Shown here: positions 36,134-49,888 of the stretch, piece by piece
Numbering within the stretch: the first letter of the stretch is position 1
Layout: every line of letters begins with the position of its first letter
Origin: Polytrichum commune
Lineage: Eukaryota > Streptophyta > Polytrichopsida > Polytrichales > Polytrichaceae
Assembly (NCBI GenBank): GCA_950295325.1
Contig: OX485805.1
Coordinates: forward strand, 39,605,501-39,669,500
Direction: 5' to 3'
Length of the DNA stretch: 64,000 nucleotides
Notes under the pieces: generated by a model
Database searches by the model: none
What the model saw: the letters and a program-made list of their open reading frames with translations, nothing else
Told to the model about the DNA's origin: nothing
Position numbers and translations under genes: made by a program

Positions 36134-39100
36134 ATGACGGCGAGCAGGGAAACTAGAGGTAAAGCAAGGATGGACGACCACCTCATTCAGAAAGAAGAGG
36201 AGCAACAAGAAAATAAGAAACAGAAAGTTGACCGCAAGCCAAAAGCAACGAAAGGATCTGGAAAGACTGAACTAGCAGAAAAACAGGAGGTCGAAGATGA
36301 AGGTGACCAACAAATGGCGGACGGAGCCGTTAATGACGAAAGTGCGTCTGAGGAATTTGAGCAGTTTGTTGAGCAATTGAAGGAGGAATGCTCATCAGAG
36401 GATATCAAACTCATCTGCGAAGAAAATGGGTTGAACTGCGAACTTCCCAACACCAACATGCTTTATGACGTGTAAATATGTCGATAACCCCGCTTGTTCT
36501 TGTACCATCGAAGAATGGTTGATGTTGTATTGTGTGTGTACATGTCGAAGAAATTGGTTGCAATTTGTTTTGCTTTCAAGCCTTTGAGGTTTTTATTTTG
36601 TAGCCTTGCAACCTTCTGGTTTTTAGCAAGGGAACAATGTGTTTTACTAGAGTCATCCCTTATCCCAGTGGGACTTTTCGTTGGGAGTTGGTCCCGTGTG
36701 ATTTTCTATTGATTGTTTCGCATACTATATCACTACTTTCTCTGCAGTTGTGGTGCATGCTTGGAAGTAGTGTTTGAATTTGTATGAAGCGCAATTTTTG
36801 AGGGCCAAACTCATTTTTAACACCTCCTGACATGCCAAAATGAGGGTGACCCTCAATGAAACCGATATAGAACCAATGTTCTTTGTTCAAACCTCCAAGC
36901 ACTCCAAACTTACTGAATTTGAAAGGTATATTTTGCAAAACAACTAACTCCCGACTAAGAGCTAAGTTAAATTCTAGGTTTTTTCTAGGTTTTTACATGA
37001 CTCTACTATGTGAAAAAGGCTTAGGCCTTTAGAGGCTAAACTTTTATGACCATATGGTCTCATCGAAACTCCGTAATGTTCGCATATCAAAGTACGTGTT
37101 GCGTAATCATGTGCCAATACCAAGACAGAGCCAGCAATCTGTACTCTTCTCTCAGTCGATCCATGATGGTCACCCTTACTCACAAGGAAGAATACAAAGA
37201 GGAAGATAGAAGCTACGTAGTATGTGTATGAAAAGCTTTAGATTATGAATTAAATGCATGATGTTACATATTTATTTATAGTGGCTGCCATTTTGGAGTG
37301 TCCATAGATTAAGTTTGGTCCATTTTCACTTCGTGCTAAGCTTAGAGAGCCCAGGACCATGGAAAATTGGATCTCTATTTTCACGTGTACGGCCTTTGGA
37401 TGAATCTAAAGGGCCTCCGAAATTTTGTGCTCTGGGCCCTTGGCTGTGTGTAAAGTGGCCCTTGATTAGTTTCTCATATCTTTTGGGGTGTAATTTTTTG
37501 ATGTTATGCAGGGCCGATCAGATGTTCTATGGACCTTTGGAGAGTTGTCCTCTTTGTGATGGAAAGTTAATGTTCAACTTCCATCAGTACAAGTGCTCCG
37601 GATATATTTCGGAATGGTCCATGTGCAATTACACCACGCGCGACGCAAAGCGAACAAAAGGCAGCCTTAAAATCCCAAAGAAGCTCAAAAATGACTTCCT
37701 GAAGCAGGTCAGTTTAAACTGATGTTGGACCGGTATATTAGTGAATGTATGGGTAATAATTATCATCAACCACAATATTGCTATCAAAGAACTTACTCGT
37801 GGGTATCAAAATTGTAATACCAGTCAAATATCGATATTTGGTGGGTATGTCAAGGTGAGAGAATCTTTGTTTACCCAAGTTATTATTTGGGTCATTACGT
37901 TCTAAATCATATTGATACTAGGACGATTTTGCATAGGAATGAAGGTTCTTGCATGGTGTAGAGACCTGAATGGCATTGAGAACAAAATACCATCAAATAC
38001 CAATACCATACTTCTATCAAAAAGTACGAATTCTTAATTATAGATATCCAAATGGTATCAAAATAAGAGGCACCAGACAAACACTGGTCTGAACATTCTA
38101 TCTTAATCACCAATACGGGAGAACTGGCCAACTTGCAAATTCCGGTTTCTGTCAGCTTCATCTGAAGTGGTCGATGATCTTTTTTGAAGTTGATGTAATT
38201 TGTGACATGATTGTAGTTCTTGGTTTATGTGAATTAATCTACTCTTTGATGTGGCAATCTGCAGTTTGAGAAGTCGCATGATGCCTCAAAGCGTCCGACT
38301 CGCGCATTGGCTTCAGCGGATATCCCATTCGCAGGCATGACCTTGGTCTTGTCTGGTCGGCTGTCTAAGACACATGTGGGTAACTTAAAATCAACGTTGT
38401 TGCATTTTATGTGTTCCGTGAAGTGTTGAGCTGATCTGGTGGGTTCTGTGGACACCTTGGGAGTAATGAAAGGGTTTTGTCTTTTTGAGCTTGCAGAATG
38501 TACTCAAAGCAGATATAGAGAAATATGGAGGCAAGATTGCCAATGGTGTTAGTGAAGGTAACATTCTCCTCACAAGTTTCCAAAGGGTGGTGTATGATGT
38601 AATTGTAACTTTGCAGTTATACCTAGCGGTATATAATATAATTACGTAATAATATTTGTAATATTTCTATGTAACAGCTTGCTTTGTGGTAACATAATGT
38701 GGCACATGTTAGAAGGAAATAAGGAAAGCTTTAGTTTATGACGCACTCAAAAACATTATGATGATATATCAACATTTTACTGTTTCTACATGATAATTTT
38801 GCCTCTGGAAGTTTGTAATAATGCCTCTCTGTTATGCCCTGGTTAAGCAGTGCGTTGATTGTCAAGAGATTAGTCTTCTACATTGTGTTTGCAAATTTCC
38901 ATGGCACAAAAACCTAAACCCTACACCCTAACATAACGCTGTGATCTGCGAAATAATTGCAGGAGTGACTTGTCTTATTGCGGGTCCGCATGAAGTTGAT
39001 GGAGGTGGTTCTTCAAAAACTGCTGAAGCAATGTAAGCCAATTCAGTGTACAGTAAAATTCTTGTTGAAAATTCCTCAACATTTGTCGAAACAATATTTT

Positions 39101-42100
39101 GTGCACTTGAGGCTTGATATTGGAGCTGGCAAACATCTATGTTTGCAGAGAGAAGAACATTCCTATTGTAAAGGAGCAATGGATCACTGACTGCATTGAG
39201 AAGAAGACATGTCTACCATTAGAGGCTTATGACATGGCAGCCGAATTGCCAGGAGACCATGATGTTCCCTGGGACAAGAAACTACCTGAACAGGAAGCTG
39301 CTGTATCCTTGATGGCGGAGGTAAAACTTTTGCATTGAACTATTTTACAATAATCAATTTATTGGATGGCATCTCCAATAATCTATAAAATTCAATAATT
39401 TAATTGGAATGGTGTATGGTCAGGTGTGGATTTAAGAACGGACACCAAAAAGACTTTTCTATAACAAATTGGATTACGTCCTTAGAGTTTGTGAACATAA
39501 TTGGAGTGATCTATATGATCTTTCAATAAGGAGGAGAATCTTCACTTCGACAATGAACATGATATTCATATGAGCTCCACATATAATGAGAGAAATGGCA
39601 GTGGGCACGATTTGGATTTGATAATCATCTCGCTTTATTTGCGTGTTTAGTATCCTACAAGAGGTGGTGCACAGATAAAAGTGTCCGTCCAAGGCCTGCC
39701 TACCATACACATGACCATATCTAAACCTCCTGAAAGCTATCTCAAGGGTTCATTTACTCGTTTGGTTGTGGTTGTGGTTGTGTTTTGGGCCCACTTTCGA
39801 CGACAACTAGGATTTTATTTTTATTTTTTGTTTACACAAAACTCTTGTTATGAAGAGTGGATTTGACCTCAATGATCGCTCCTCCTCCTGGGGCAATCTG
39901 TGGGGTGGAGATAAACAGTTTACATATTCTAGGGGAAGTTTTGTCCAAGAGTAATTGCCTGCTACTAATTCTCTTCTCCCATGCTTTGGCCTAGAAGCTT
40001 GGCTGTCCCAGTGCCTCATACTAACTACAAATAAAATAGAACCAAAGGAAAGTAAACTACAATCACCGCAACCACTCTGAACTACACGTTTTATTGTAGT
40101 TAAGAAAGGTAGTGTAGTTGTTGTAATGGTTGTCACCAATGCACCTTATTCCTCCTTACCTCTTAAAAAATAGAACCAAACGATACAAACTACAACTGTC
40201 AATTACCAAACGGCGGTTTTGTGAAAAGAGAATTTCAATCGATTTTAGTGTCGCATTAATCATATTCGTTTATTTCTCTCTTGCATTCATGGTGTTGCAG
40301 CTCAAGCTTGTTGGAAAGCGAGGAGTGTACAAAGACACCCAACTGGCAGAAGAGGGTGGGAAGATTTATGAGAAAGATGGAATTATTTACAACTGCGCCT
40401 TTTCAGTCTGCGATATCACTGCTGGATTGAATCAGTTACACACGCAACCTTGATCAACATCATTATTCCTCTAAATGTAAAGTGTTGTGCATTTGTGTTT
40501 TGTTTGTTCAATTTAACGGTCTTGAGTAACTTGATTGTCTTTTTGGAAACAGTTATGCAATTTTGGAGCTAGTGAAAATGCCAAAGGGTGCAATATACTT
40601 GTACTATAAGAGGGGACGCGTAGGCGATCGGCTGCATAACACTGAACGGCTTGATGAAATGGATAACCCGAAAGCAGCGGTCAAGGAATTTGTGAAACTG
40701 TTTCAGCAGCTGACGGGAAATGAATTCGAGCGTTGGGAACGGGAGAAAAAGATTGAGAAGAGGAGGAACAAATTCTACCCAATTGACATGGTATATAAAG
40801 AAAGAAGAATGCCCTGAAGACTGTTGCTGCTTATTAGTTTCATTCAAGCAACCGAAAATTTTAAATTTGATGAGTTTGAGACAAACATGCTGTGATAGTT
40901 ATAGACGAGTTTATTTTTAATTAAGTTTGGGATAATGTAGAAACATGAATTATTTGTCCTTTCGAGTAATAAGGGTGCTTAACCCAAGGCCTTGACCCGG
41001 ATCCTATGGAATCTCCGAGGTTTAGCCGCCTAAGGCCAGAATACAACTTAGATGGATGACCTTCCCAGCTCTTGATTTCCGGTGCACCCTGCCACCTGTG
41101 GTCCGCCCAATTATAGTGGGGGTATCAGGGTGAAGCGGATATTGTCTACGAACCATATGGGAATCTAGAGACTTGCCCTTGGGGAGATAGATAGTAGCCC
41201 AATGGCTTGTCCACCCGTGTTTAAGACGTTCATCTTCAAAAGGAGGCAGTAATCTTTGAGAGCCCTCTAATTCTTTTAATGTCCGTTTCGGAATTACATA
41301 TTGACTTGGATCAACTAAAAAATGAAGCAACATCATAATGCCTGCTGGGGGGCAACATTGGAGGTATTTTTCCTTTGAGTATGCTGTTCTGAGATCAAAA
41401 TTTTGTGCAATTTTTCAGGCTGGAGGAGTTGATGCAAGAGCCGGAGGTTTCGGAGTTCGTCAGCTTGGAGTTGCAGCATCTCACACAAAAATTGATCCTC
41501 GTGTAGCACAGGATCTGAAGGTCTTGATGAGTCAAGAGATTTACAGGTATTTCAACTTAAATACCTAAAGACTTGCTTGATTTCTGCTCAGTGGCCTCAC
41601 TTTTGTGGCGGACTGATTATTAATCTCATTCTGGATTTATGAGTAGATAGCTCAGGGTTGGCAGTTCTGTTTCCAATCTCCTCCCTGAAAATGATGCACT
41701 TGATGGAGATTTGAATGTCCAATCTGCTGATGGTTTACAATAACTTGCTTTTGTGCAAAGATATGCCATGGTGGAGATGGGAATTGACGCACCAGATCTT
41801 CCTTCAGGAAATTTGACCGAGTACCACTTGCAGCTCTGTAAGCTCCAGAAACTTAACATGGCGAATTAACATAGTTCCATTTTAAGTTAATTGTGTCAAT
41901 AGGATTCCTATGTAAAACTAACTCATTCTTCTAGTGCACTTCACATGGTCGTCATCCCTTCTAAATTAAAAATTTGAGGTAAAATTACACGGATTGTGTG
42001 CAAATACATACGTAGTATTTGATCATCAATGTCATTACATGCGAGTATTTTTATTTTCTCCTTGACATAGAATAATACATAAAATAAAGTCTATACCCCA

Positions 42101-45100
42101 GAAGTTTAATAGATCCTATGTTTGGTAGACTTGGTGAGGCTTGTAGAAATTGTTGATATGGCCGTAGATTTGAGCCCCTTGGTCCTTCAAGGTTTAACCT
42201 CAGAGTGTCCATGAGATTTGGATTGAGGCTTTGGGGTTTTTTGAATGCAGGACACTAATCTGAGTACTTACACATCCTTGATGATTGGTGCAGGTGGTGA
42301 TATACTCCAGCAATTTGCAAAATATTTGAAGAAACCAGAGAAAGATACAATGAAACATGAGCGTATGTGTCTGGACTTTAGCAACAAATGGTGGTCATTG
42401 CTGCATACAACTCGTCCATTCATCATGACAGACCTGATGCAGCTTGCAGACACGGCAAGACAGTTTGAACCAAAGTTGTTTTCATCGTAAAGATGCAAAA
42501 AAGAAAAAATCAAAATGGGAAATTACAAGCGATTTTACTTTATGCTAGAAATTTTTACCTCATAAGACATCCATTAACTCAACTCATCAGGTGTTATATA
42601 CAGTTGGTTGTTTTGCATATAATGAACATTCTATATTGGTTTTTTGAGGGTGAATCGTTTTGGCATGCAAAGAGGTGCTAAAGAAGAGTTTGGCTCTTTG
42701 ATGCACCAAAATAGTTTGCTCATCCTTGAAACTCAATCACTCCCTTCTGAGCAGTGGAATTTTTTTTTGATATTGAATGCCAGCAACCAATGGAAAATCG
42801 TAGGGACTTCTTCCGAATGAAAAGTCTCATTGAGTTAAAAGGATAATTCTATTGTGTTCAGATTGGTGAGTGACAAAGTTATTTATTTTCTGGAAATTGC
42901 TTGCAGGCGGCACCGACCTTGGATTCGCTGAGAGCTATCTCTCTGGCCTCCCAGATAATTGGGGATCTCACTGGTGCGACCCTAGATGATCCTCTGGCAG
43001 ACCGATACTTGAAACTTGGTTGTGAAATTACACCACTGGATCATGAGGGTGAAGATTTCAAAATGATCCACAACTATTTGACCAAGACTTTTGAACCTGT
43101 GAAGTTCATGGATGGGGTATGTCAAAAGAAATCTTAATCCTCATCACCGCCTATGTGTAAATGATGTACATTTTGTTTCTAAAACATTGAATATGGTAGC
43201 ACAATTATGGCATATTCACACAAATAATGTTCTACTGTCCACAGGCTTTCAGTGTTGTTATGGAAGAGGCTTGCATGATTCAGAGCAGCAACACTCCTAC
43301 TCTCAGTGACTTGGAGAAGATAAGCAACAAAATGCTTCTATGGTGTGGTGCGTGTAACTTCCTGTCTGCAAAACTCGTATAATTTGTAATTACGGTTCTT
43401 GTGTGTTTATTTTGAACTATTTAATGGTTCCTTTTATCGGAACTTGATTTTATTAGCACTAGTACACCTCTCCCGTGCTAAAAATATTAAGAAAGAGGAT
43501 TAAAAACAAGGGATTCATGTCATAACAAAGTGAAATATTTCCTGGCCATATGTATCAAGTGCAAACTTTTGATGATTGTATGTTCTCTTATGTGCGTGAA
43601 ACACTCTCCTTGCATTTCTCAAGCATGCAATTAAGTGTTGGGGCAACTAATCTACTTGGTAGTCATTTTTCCTATTGGCTACGGCCAACTTGAACTGATC
43701 ACCAGTAAGAGATATATTCATTTCCTCCATTTCTAGTACCCCCATAAAATAAAAGTATAAACCCATCTCACATTATGTGTGAAGATGTGTACATGTGCTG
43801 ATGAAATTAGCTTTGTGCAGGCACACGAACAAGCAACTTGTTGGCTTGCATGCACATGGGCATGCCACCTGCTGCGATTCAAGCTTCGGCTCCAGGATAC
43901 ATGGTAATCTCACATGCATAAAGAAATTATCTTTTTGTATGGGTAAATGTGCATAAGTTGCGATGGCCTGAATTCTCACCCCACTGGAATTTACTCTCTC
44001 TAATTTCCATAACTAAAATTTTGCAGTTTGGGCAAGGCCTATATTGTTCGGATGCGGCAGCTAGTGCGGCCATGTATGGTTTCACTGCGGTTGATCGTCC
44101 TGAAGGTTATCTCATACTTGCTGTTGTTGCGATGGGTGATGAAGTCCTTGAACTCACAGAACCTAAAGAGGTATCGTGCTGCTGAAACCCTGACCCAGTC
44201 TTCAGGGTTGTTGTTCCTATGCTCTTTACTAAAATCATAGTTAGGTGTGTGAGTGTTATTGAGTTGCTTTTCTTAATTGGACCCCTGTATTTGATTGGTG
44301 TGTGATTTTGTGACGATCAAAGAACAAACACCATACACACAAATCTTTAAGAGAGATAGGACTAAGTTTGATCATTTTGTCAACTACACCACACTCATAG
44401 TCAATAAAATTGGCAGGACCTATGTATTCAGTTAAGCAATCAATAAGCATGCCCTTCTGATAATCGTAACTACATAAGGGGAGGTTCAATTTTCAATCTG
44501 AATTTTGTTGGTGTTTCATCATAGATTTGCTAATGCAACACAAGTTTTGATGTGTAAATCCAATTGGTAGAAGTTGAAGGATATGAAAAAAGAACCGAAT
44601 AACACCCGCATACCTTAGATTGGATGTCTGTCAGAGGATTCACTTCGCACTTAATAACCCTTAAACATCAACAAAGTCTTTTGGACAGAAGAAAAGTTGT
44701 GTTTTGTTTTTGATGACTTCATCTACAGTCATTTCTTTCAAAAGTAATTCTTATTGAAACAGTTTTGTCCTTATAATAAGAGTTCTCCGAGTGACGAAAT
44801 AAGTAGAAATAGGGATGCAAATACCTTCAGATACATGAAAGAATACAATGTGGTGTACTACGCAAAATCTAGCATTCTTAGCCACTATTTCTACTTTGTT
44901 GTTTTTTTAAGCCTTGTATGTAAGTTGGTTTTGGGCCGGTGGCCTTGCTATGAATCGATTATGAGTATTTGAAATCAAAATCTATACATGGTTTCTGGAA
45001 CAAAATTTTAGAACAAACACGAAATTTTAGAACAAAAAGGAAATTTATTGTAAATAATGTTGAATATTGGAAGTTCTTCAGCTGAAGTCATCCCAATTTG

Positions 45101-45995
45101 CAAGAAACAGCATTTGACCTTCACTGACCTTAACCTTTGATACTTTTAATGGAATGTTGCAGGATGTGAGTGAGTATAAAAAAAGGAAAGTGGCGATCAA
45201 GGGTCTTGGAAAGAAGACAACAGATGAGAAATTTTACATGAAGTATAAGAACGACATCACTGTCCCTTGTGGATCCTTGATTTCTTCTGGTCATGATGAT
45301 AGTCTTTTGGAATTCAATGAGTTTTGTGTCTACGACCCGCAGCAGGTAAATTCTCCTGGGGTTTAAGGGTCTTCGGAACTTTGTTTTGGAGTTGCTAAAA
45401 CATTTTCAAGAAATATGGTTTGGAAATTTTTAAAATATCATAAGCATTCTAAAGACTAAATTACAAGATAATGTTTTCCAATGTCTTTAGAATTGAATGT
45501 AGATATTTCGAGGGTTGGGATGGTGACTCCTGCTTCAAGAATGCTTCAAATTAGTTCTTAAAATGACATGTGAAAGTCAAAACCTTTTTAATTTCAGACA
45601 CAAATGGTACCAATGGTTTTCTATTAATGTCCTCTTTTTAGGCATGTTGCTCCTCTTAGTGAAATAAGAAATCATCAATTTACTAGAAGCATGAGAATGG
45701 TTTAGAAACAGCTGTCTAAAATGGGAGAAGTGCAATTCTGGGGAATGTTCTTCACCTTGTCCATGTGTTATCGAGAATCGAGGGAAATGTAAAACTTGTA
45801 AAAATATTACAATATTCAATCTCATTCTCCATAACCATAGAGCTGTTGCATCTAACTTGCATATGATGACATTGTGATACTGATTTGTGAAACCGAATTG
45901 TAACTTCCCAATCATAGGTGGCACCTCACTTTTTGGTTCGAGTTCGCTACGAAGCTGTGGATCAGGCTGAGCCAGTTACAGGAAAAAATCTGTGA
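36134..45995 (+). CDS. PARP3: Poly(ADP-ribose) polymerase 3, plant type, 17 exons
   Basis: Exons: 36134-36471, 37512-37707, 38265-38375, 38497-38557, 38963-39032, 39149-39320, 40301-40434, 40553-40790, 41419-41546, 41761-41837, 42294-42454, 42907-43116, 43245-43347, 43821-43903, 44027-44170, 45163-45345, 45918-45995. Total 2487 nt, 828 aa, all phases consistent. Domains: charged Lys/Glu-rich N-terminus (1-110); PADR1/zinc III with Cys125-X2-Cys128-X12-Cys141-X9-Cys151, the PARP1 spacing; BRCT (about 197-275, MTLVLSGRLSKTH); WGR-like (about 317-440, VYKDTQLAEEGGKIYEKDG); helical regulatory domain; ART domain (LDDPLADRY, LLWCG, FGQGLYCSD, EFNEFCVYDP). It is colinear with Arabidopsis PARP3. Triad: Cys666 replaces His, with Tyr700 and Glu795 kept. 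The start ATG has CCACC context, 14 nt after acceptor CTTCCAG at 36119, so a 5'UTR intron is likely. Intron 11 seems to use a GC donor. Confidence 0.95.
36647..36977. mobile_element. Family B foldback MITE in PARP3 intron 1
   Basis: Blocks GGGACTTTTCGTTGGGAGTT, GAGGGCCAAACTCATTTT, CCAAAATGAGGGTGACCCTC and CAACTAACTCCCGAC appear in the family order and can fold. Confidence 0.75.
39395..39705 (-). mobile_element. Family A MITE, inverted, in PARP3 intron 6
   Basis: Reverse complement of the family blocks: GGTGTATGGTCAGGTGTGGA, AGGAGAATCTTCACTTCGAC, then ATTTGGATTTGATAATCATC, ending near 39700. Confidence 0.7.
40971..41360. repeat. Family D dispersed repeat in PARP3 intron 8
   Basis: Colinear with 6985-7500: CCAAGGCCTTGACCCGGATC, GATTTCCGGTGCACCCTGCC, ATAGTGGGGGTATC and GAAGCAACATCATAATG. 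It ends about 60 bp before exon 9. Confidence 0.55.
42563..42852. mobile_element. Family B MITE, degraded, in PARP3 intron 11
   Basis: Holds GTTGGTTGTTTTGCATATAA, GGCATGCAAAGAGGTGCTAA and a right end GAGTTAAAAGGATAATTCTA, about 55 bp before exon 12. Confidence 0.65.
44265..44510 (-). repeat. Family A-related repeat (inverted) in PARP3 intron 15
   Basis: GTATTTGATTGGTGTGTGAT and GATCAAAGAACAAACACC match the reverse complement of 54725-54790 and also resemble 51225-51440, forming a variant of family A. Confidence 0.5.
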
Positions 45996-48345
45996 CTAGA
46001 AACTGGGATGGTTAGGAGGAGGAGTTGAAAGTTTAGAGGAGAGGAATGGTTGTGTACAGCTGAAGGCCGAAAGGAAGCAATTTTGAGGTGTCAAAGTTTC
46101 CACAAAATTGTACAGCATCAAGATACTGTAAAATGTGCACTTTGTCACACATGTGAATTTTGAGAAGGAAATGGAAATTGCCTTGAGCAAATGTTTTTCC
46201 TCAATCCTCCTAGGGTTAGTTTATTGTTATATGATTCTGCTTGGTATGCATGAAAAATATTATCCCTTGAAAATTCTCTGGATTGTGTGGTGCATATTTT
46301 CATTTTGTGTGCTTGGTAGGTCATGGTGTAACTTTCAAACACTCAAAAGTTGCACTCAACTATCATCTGCTTTTTCCCTGATCACTTTCCAACTCACTTA
46401 AAATTGAACTCAAAATCCTCGTGCTGATGCTCAACACAATCATCAGTGTTCAAAATCTTTCATACAAAAACCAATCACTAGAACACTACTGCAGGCATGT
46501 TAATAAATGTGGTACTACACTAAAAATGATATGTAGTGTCACTTGCTATTTGGATTTACACAGTGCTATATCTTTTGACTACGGTATTTTTGTAAAATTT
46601 AACCTAGTAAATTAATGTACTATAATGTCCAAACAACCAATTTAACATTTGTTGGTAAAATATGACATATACAGGCTATAGATATAGCATTGTGTAATGC
46701 CAAATCGAACATGACACTAAATATCATTTATAGTGTCATACTTTCCATGAAAATTAATATACTTAAGTTTGGTGTTGTTAAGACACCATTATGGCAACTG
46801 GGTATCAAAAGACACAGCTTCATTGTCATAGGATGTTATCTTGGAACAATAGTTACCACGGAGGCATGTTACCTCGAAAGTATCAAACCTTCTATATATA
46901 CCTATGTAGAAGATTAATAAAGAAGAAGTGACCTTTTGGTCTTGTGTTCTCTGTTCATAAAGTTTTATCCATCATTACTCTCTCATCTTCTCTCATCATT
47001 ATTTTTGTAACATGTGTGATGGTAGATGGAATGGGTATTACAACTACAAAAACACGAGTGTGATCATTCAACCCTCAAAGACCCGAGGGGTTAAGCAATG
47101 TCTAAGATGTGTTATAATATTTCAAAACAACATAAAATAACATTCAAAGGGTTTCTTGAGAAACATCACAAGGAGAAATCATGATGCACTATCAGAGGAT
47201 CACATCAATACGATTTGAATTACAAAACTTCAATAACGTTATTCAACCACATGGGTTGGTTTCATGACCTTGGAATATGTCAATTTTTCTATGGGCCCCT
47301 TGAACTAAGTCAGAATAGTCATGTAGTATTCATACATTCAAGGTGAACTTGGAAATTTCGGTGGAGTTACACTCTTGGCACTATGTGCATGATTTATAGT
47401 TTATTCGAGGAATATTCACATAACACAATGTTTACCCCAATATTATTCCCTGAAAATACTATTCATAGCAACATTAGCATTGAAAATACCGACACTGCTC
47501 ACAATATTCTTACTATTCAAACCGGCACTATACATTATTCGTACCAACATCAATTTTTTCTTTTTTTTAAGTTTCTTCCCATGAAAGTAAGATAGTAGAG
47601 GCCCATATCAGATGCCAAATAATAAATCAAACACAACCATGCAATCGAATAGCGTTATGTCCTTTTGGTTAACCCATAATGAATTAAAAATGAATTTATA
47701 TGTAAACCCCGATAAAACTTCATCGTTAACACAAATCTAGTTGTTTTGATGAGAAACATGATGTGTTTGGGTGGAATTACAAATAGTGTAAATTTGGTGG
47801 AAAGTGGCAAGCACAAGATGATCTTATTACCAATTTGCTTCTTGAGATGTGGGCACTTCCTGAGATACTAGAGAGGAATGGTTTCTTATTATATTGAAGC
47901 TTTGGAAGATGATAAACAATTTCAATCAATTTGTTTGAGATGCAAAACAAACTATTAGAATTACTCATTCATTAGCATAATCCATTTATTTGAAATTGAG
48001 TGGGCCGTTTTGGGATGTTTAGGTCATTAGGGATTGATATTGCTACCTTTACCCCTAAATGCCAGTGTTTGTTTGTGGACCCTAGACAACTTACGCAATG
48101 TTGAACCAAGACCCTTGTTCCCCCACACTAGGAATAAAACATTCACAAGCAACGGCCATATCTATGGGCCATAGACATAATTGTGGCACAAGGTTAGTGC
48201 TCATTATAGTCCATATCTTGACCTCATTGCAAAGGCATTTAGTATGCATGTCCACATTCCGGTTGTTTCCTCCCTTATTGGCACTTGTTTATGAAATTTG
48301 TCAAGTAGCACAAGCCATCCTCATTTTTGTCAGGACATCCCATGC
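45996..48345. other. PARP3 3' flank; no gene
   Basis: Contains a repeated TGTAGTGTCACTTGC/GACACTAAATATC motif pair (about 46530 and 46712) related to family E ends. No coding region or RNA gene is seen. Confidence 0.45.
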
Positions 48346-48350
48346 TTGGG

Positions 48351-48520
48351 ATGCCAAAATGAGTTTGGTACCCAATGAACCAATATGGAATGTCCTTTGT
48401 TCAAACCTCCACATTGACTCCAAGCATGCACCCAAAACTTGCTGACACATGGAAAGTTATGCTTGCAAAACAACCAACTCCCTACTAAAACTCCGGTTGA
48501 GTTAATGGATAACTCTAATA
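48351..48520. mobile_element. Family B MITE, right half only
   Basis: From CCAAAATGAGTTTGGTACCC through CAAACCTCCACATTGACTCC to GAGTTAATGGATAACTCTAA. The left arm is missing. Confidence 0.65.
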
Positions 48521-48572
48521 TCCTCACCGCTTCTGGGCTTTGGTTTGCCACCCCTGCTTCCAACCCTCCCCC

Positions 48573-49888
48573 ATCCACCTTGTACACACTCTACCCCATG
48601 CGCACTTTGCCTCTAAATTTGTGCAACACCGAATCTTCTAATCCTCGTTCTCCTAAGTTTGCGGGCAAATGGACAATACTTTGCCCTTGTAGCTTGCAAT
48701 ACACTCATCAAACCGTGACCATGTCTCCCACATTCCAATGTGTGTATGATGCCTCTCGTGAATATCTTCCACCAACCACCTAATGTTGTGGACTTTGTCA
48801 TAAATTTCACTCCCGTGATTACTGTAGCTCTCTAGCAACTCGGGCACCTTTCTACCTAATAATTAATCAAAGTGCAAACATAAGCTAGGCAGCCCATAAA
48901 ACAATATTCTAAAATTGGGTACATTAAAAAAAAGAATTAAAAGAGTTAGACATTCATCCGAGTCATTTCTATAATTCATGGATGGTTTTCTTGATTTCAT
49001 CTATGCCGGCTACGATTAACCTAAATACGTCCCTCAACCAATAGTCCTTACCCTAAAGTTTGCCTTTTACTTGAATGTTAGGGTTTTGCTTGGCCAATTT
49101 TATTGCTTTGATTTGAGGTTACTTTGTTGAATTCCAATGAATGTCACTTGCATCATTATGATTCTAGGCACTCTTTCTTTTGGACACTCAATGAAATTAT
49201 TTTCTCATGAATTTAGGCATCTTTAATATAATCCACCTTGTACACACTCTACCCCATGCGCACTTTGCCTCTAAATTTGTGCAACACCGAATCTTCTAAT
49301 CCTCGTTCTCCTAAGTTTGCGGGCAAATGGACAATACTTTGCCCTTGTAGCTTGCAATACACTCATCAAACCGTGACCATGTCTCCCACATTCCAATGTG
49401 TGTATGATGCCTCTCGTGAATATCTTCCACCAACCACCTAATGTTGTGGACTTTGTCATAAATTTCACTCCCGTGATTACTGTAGCTCTCTAGCAACTCG
49501 GGCACCTTTCTACCTAATAATTAATCAAAGTGCAAACATAAGCTAGGCAGCCCATAAAACAATATTCTAAAATTGGGTACATTAAAAAAAAGAATTAAAA
49601 GAGTTAGACATTCATCCGAGTCATTTCTATAATTCATGGATGGTTTTCTTGATTTCATCTATGCCGGCTACGATTAACCTAAATACGTCCCTCAACCAAT
49701 AGTCCTTACCCTAAAGTTTGCCTTTTACTTGAATGTTAGGGTTTTGCTTGGCCAATTTTATTGCTTTGATTTGAGGTTACTTTGTTGAATTCCAATGAAT
49801 GTCACTTGCATCATTATGATTCTAGGCACTCTTTCTTTTGGACACTCAATGAAATTATTTTCTCATGAATTTAGGCACCTTTAATATA
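48573..49888. repeat. 658-bp direct tandem duplication
   Basis: 48573-49230 and 49231-49888 are almost identical; I noticed one difference (GGCATC against GGCACC) near the ends. The junction is ATCCACCTTGTACACAC. Open frames in it are short and simply occur twice; none is recognised. Confidence 0.95.

Noticed and set aside
38978-39190. A 70-codon frame across PARP3 exons 5-6
   Set aside because: It reads out of the conserved BRCT frame; correct exons are 38963-39032 and 39149-39320.
48439-49505. Duplicated small genes in the 658-bp repeat
   Set aside because: Frames of 64-67 codons without motifs; their repetition only reflects the DNA duplication.
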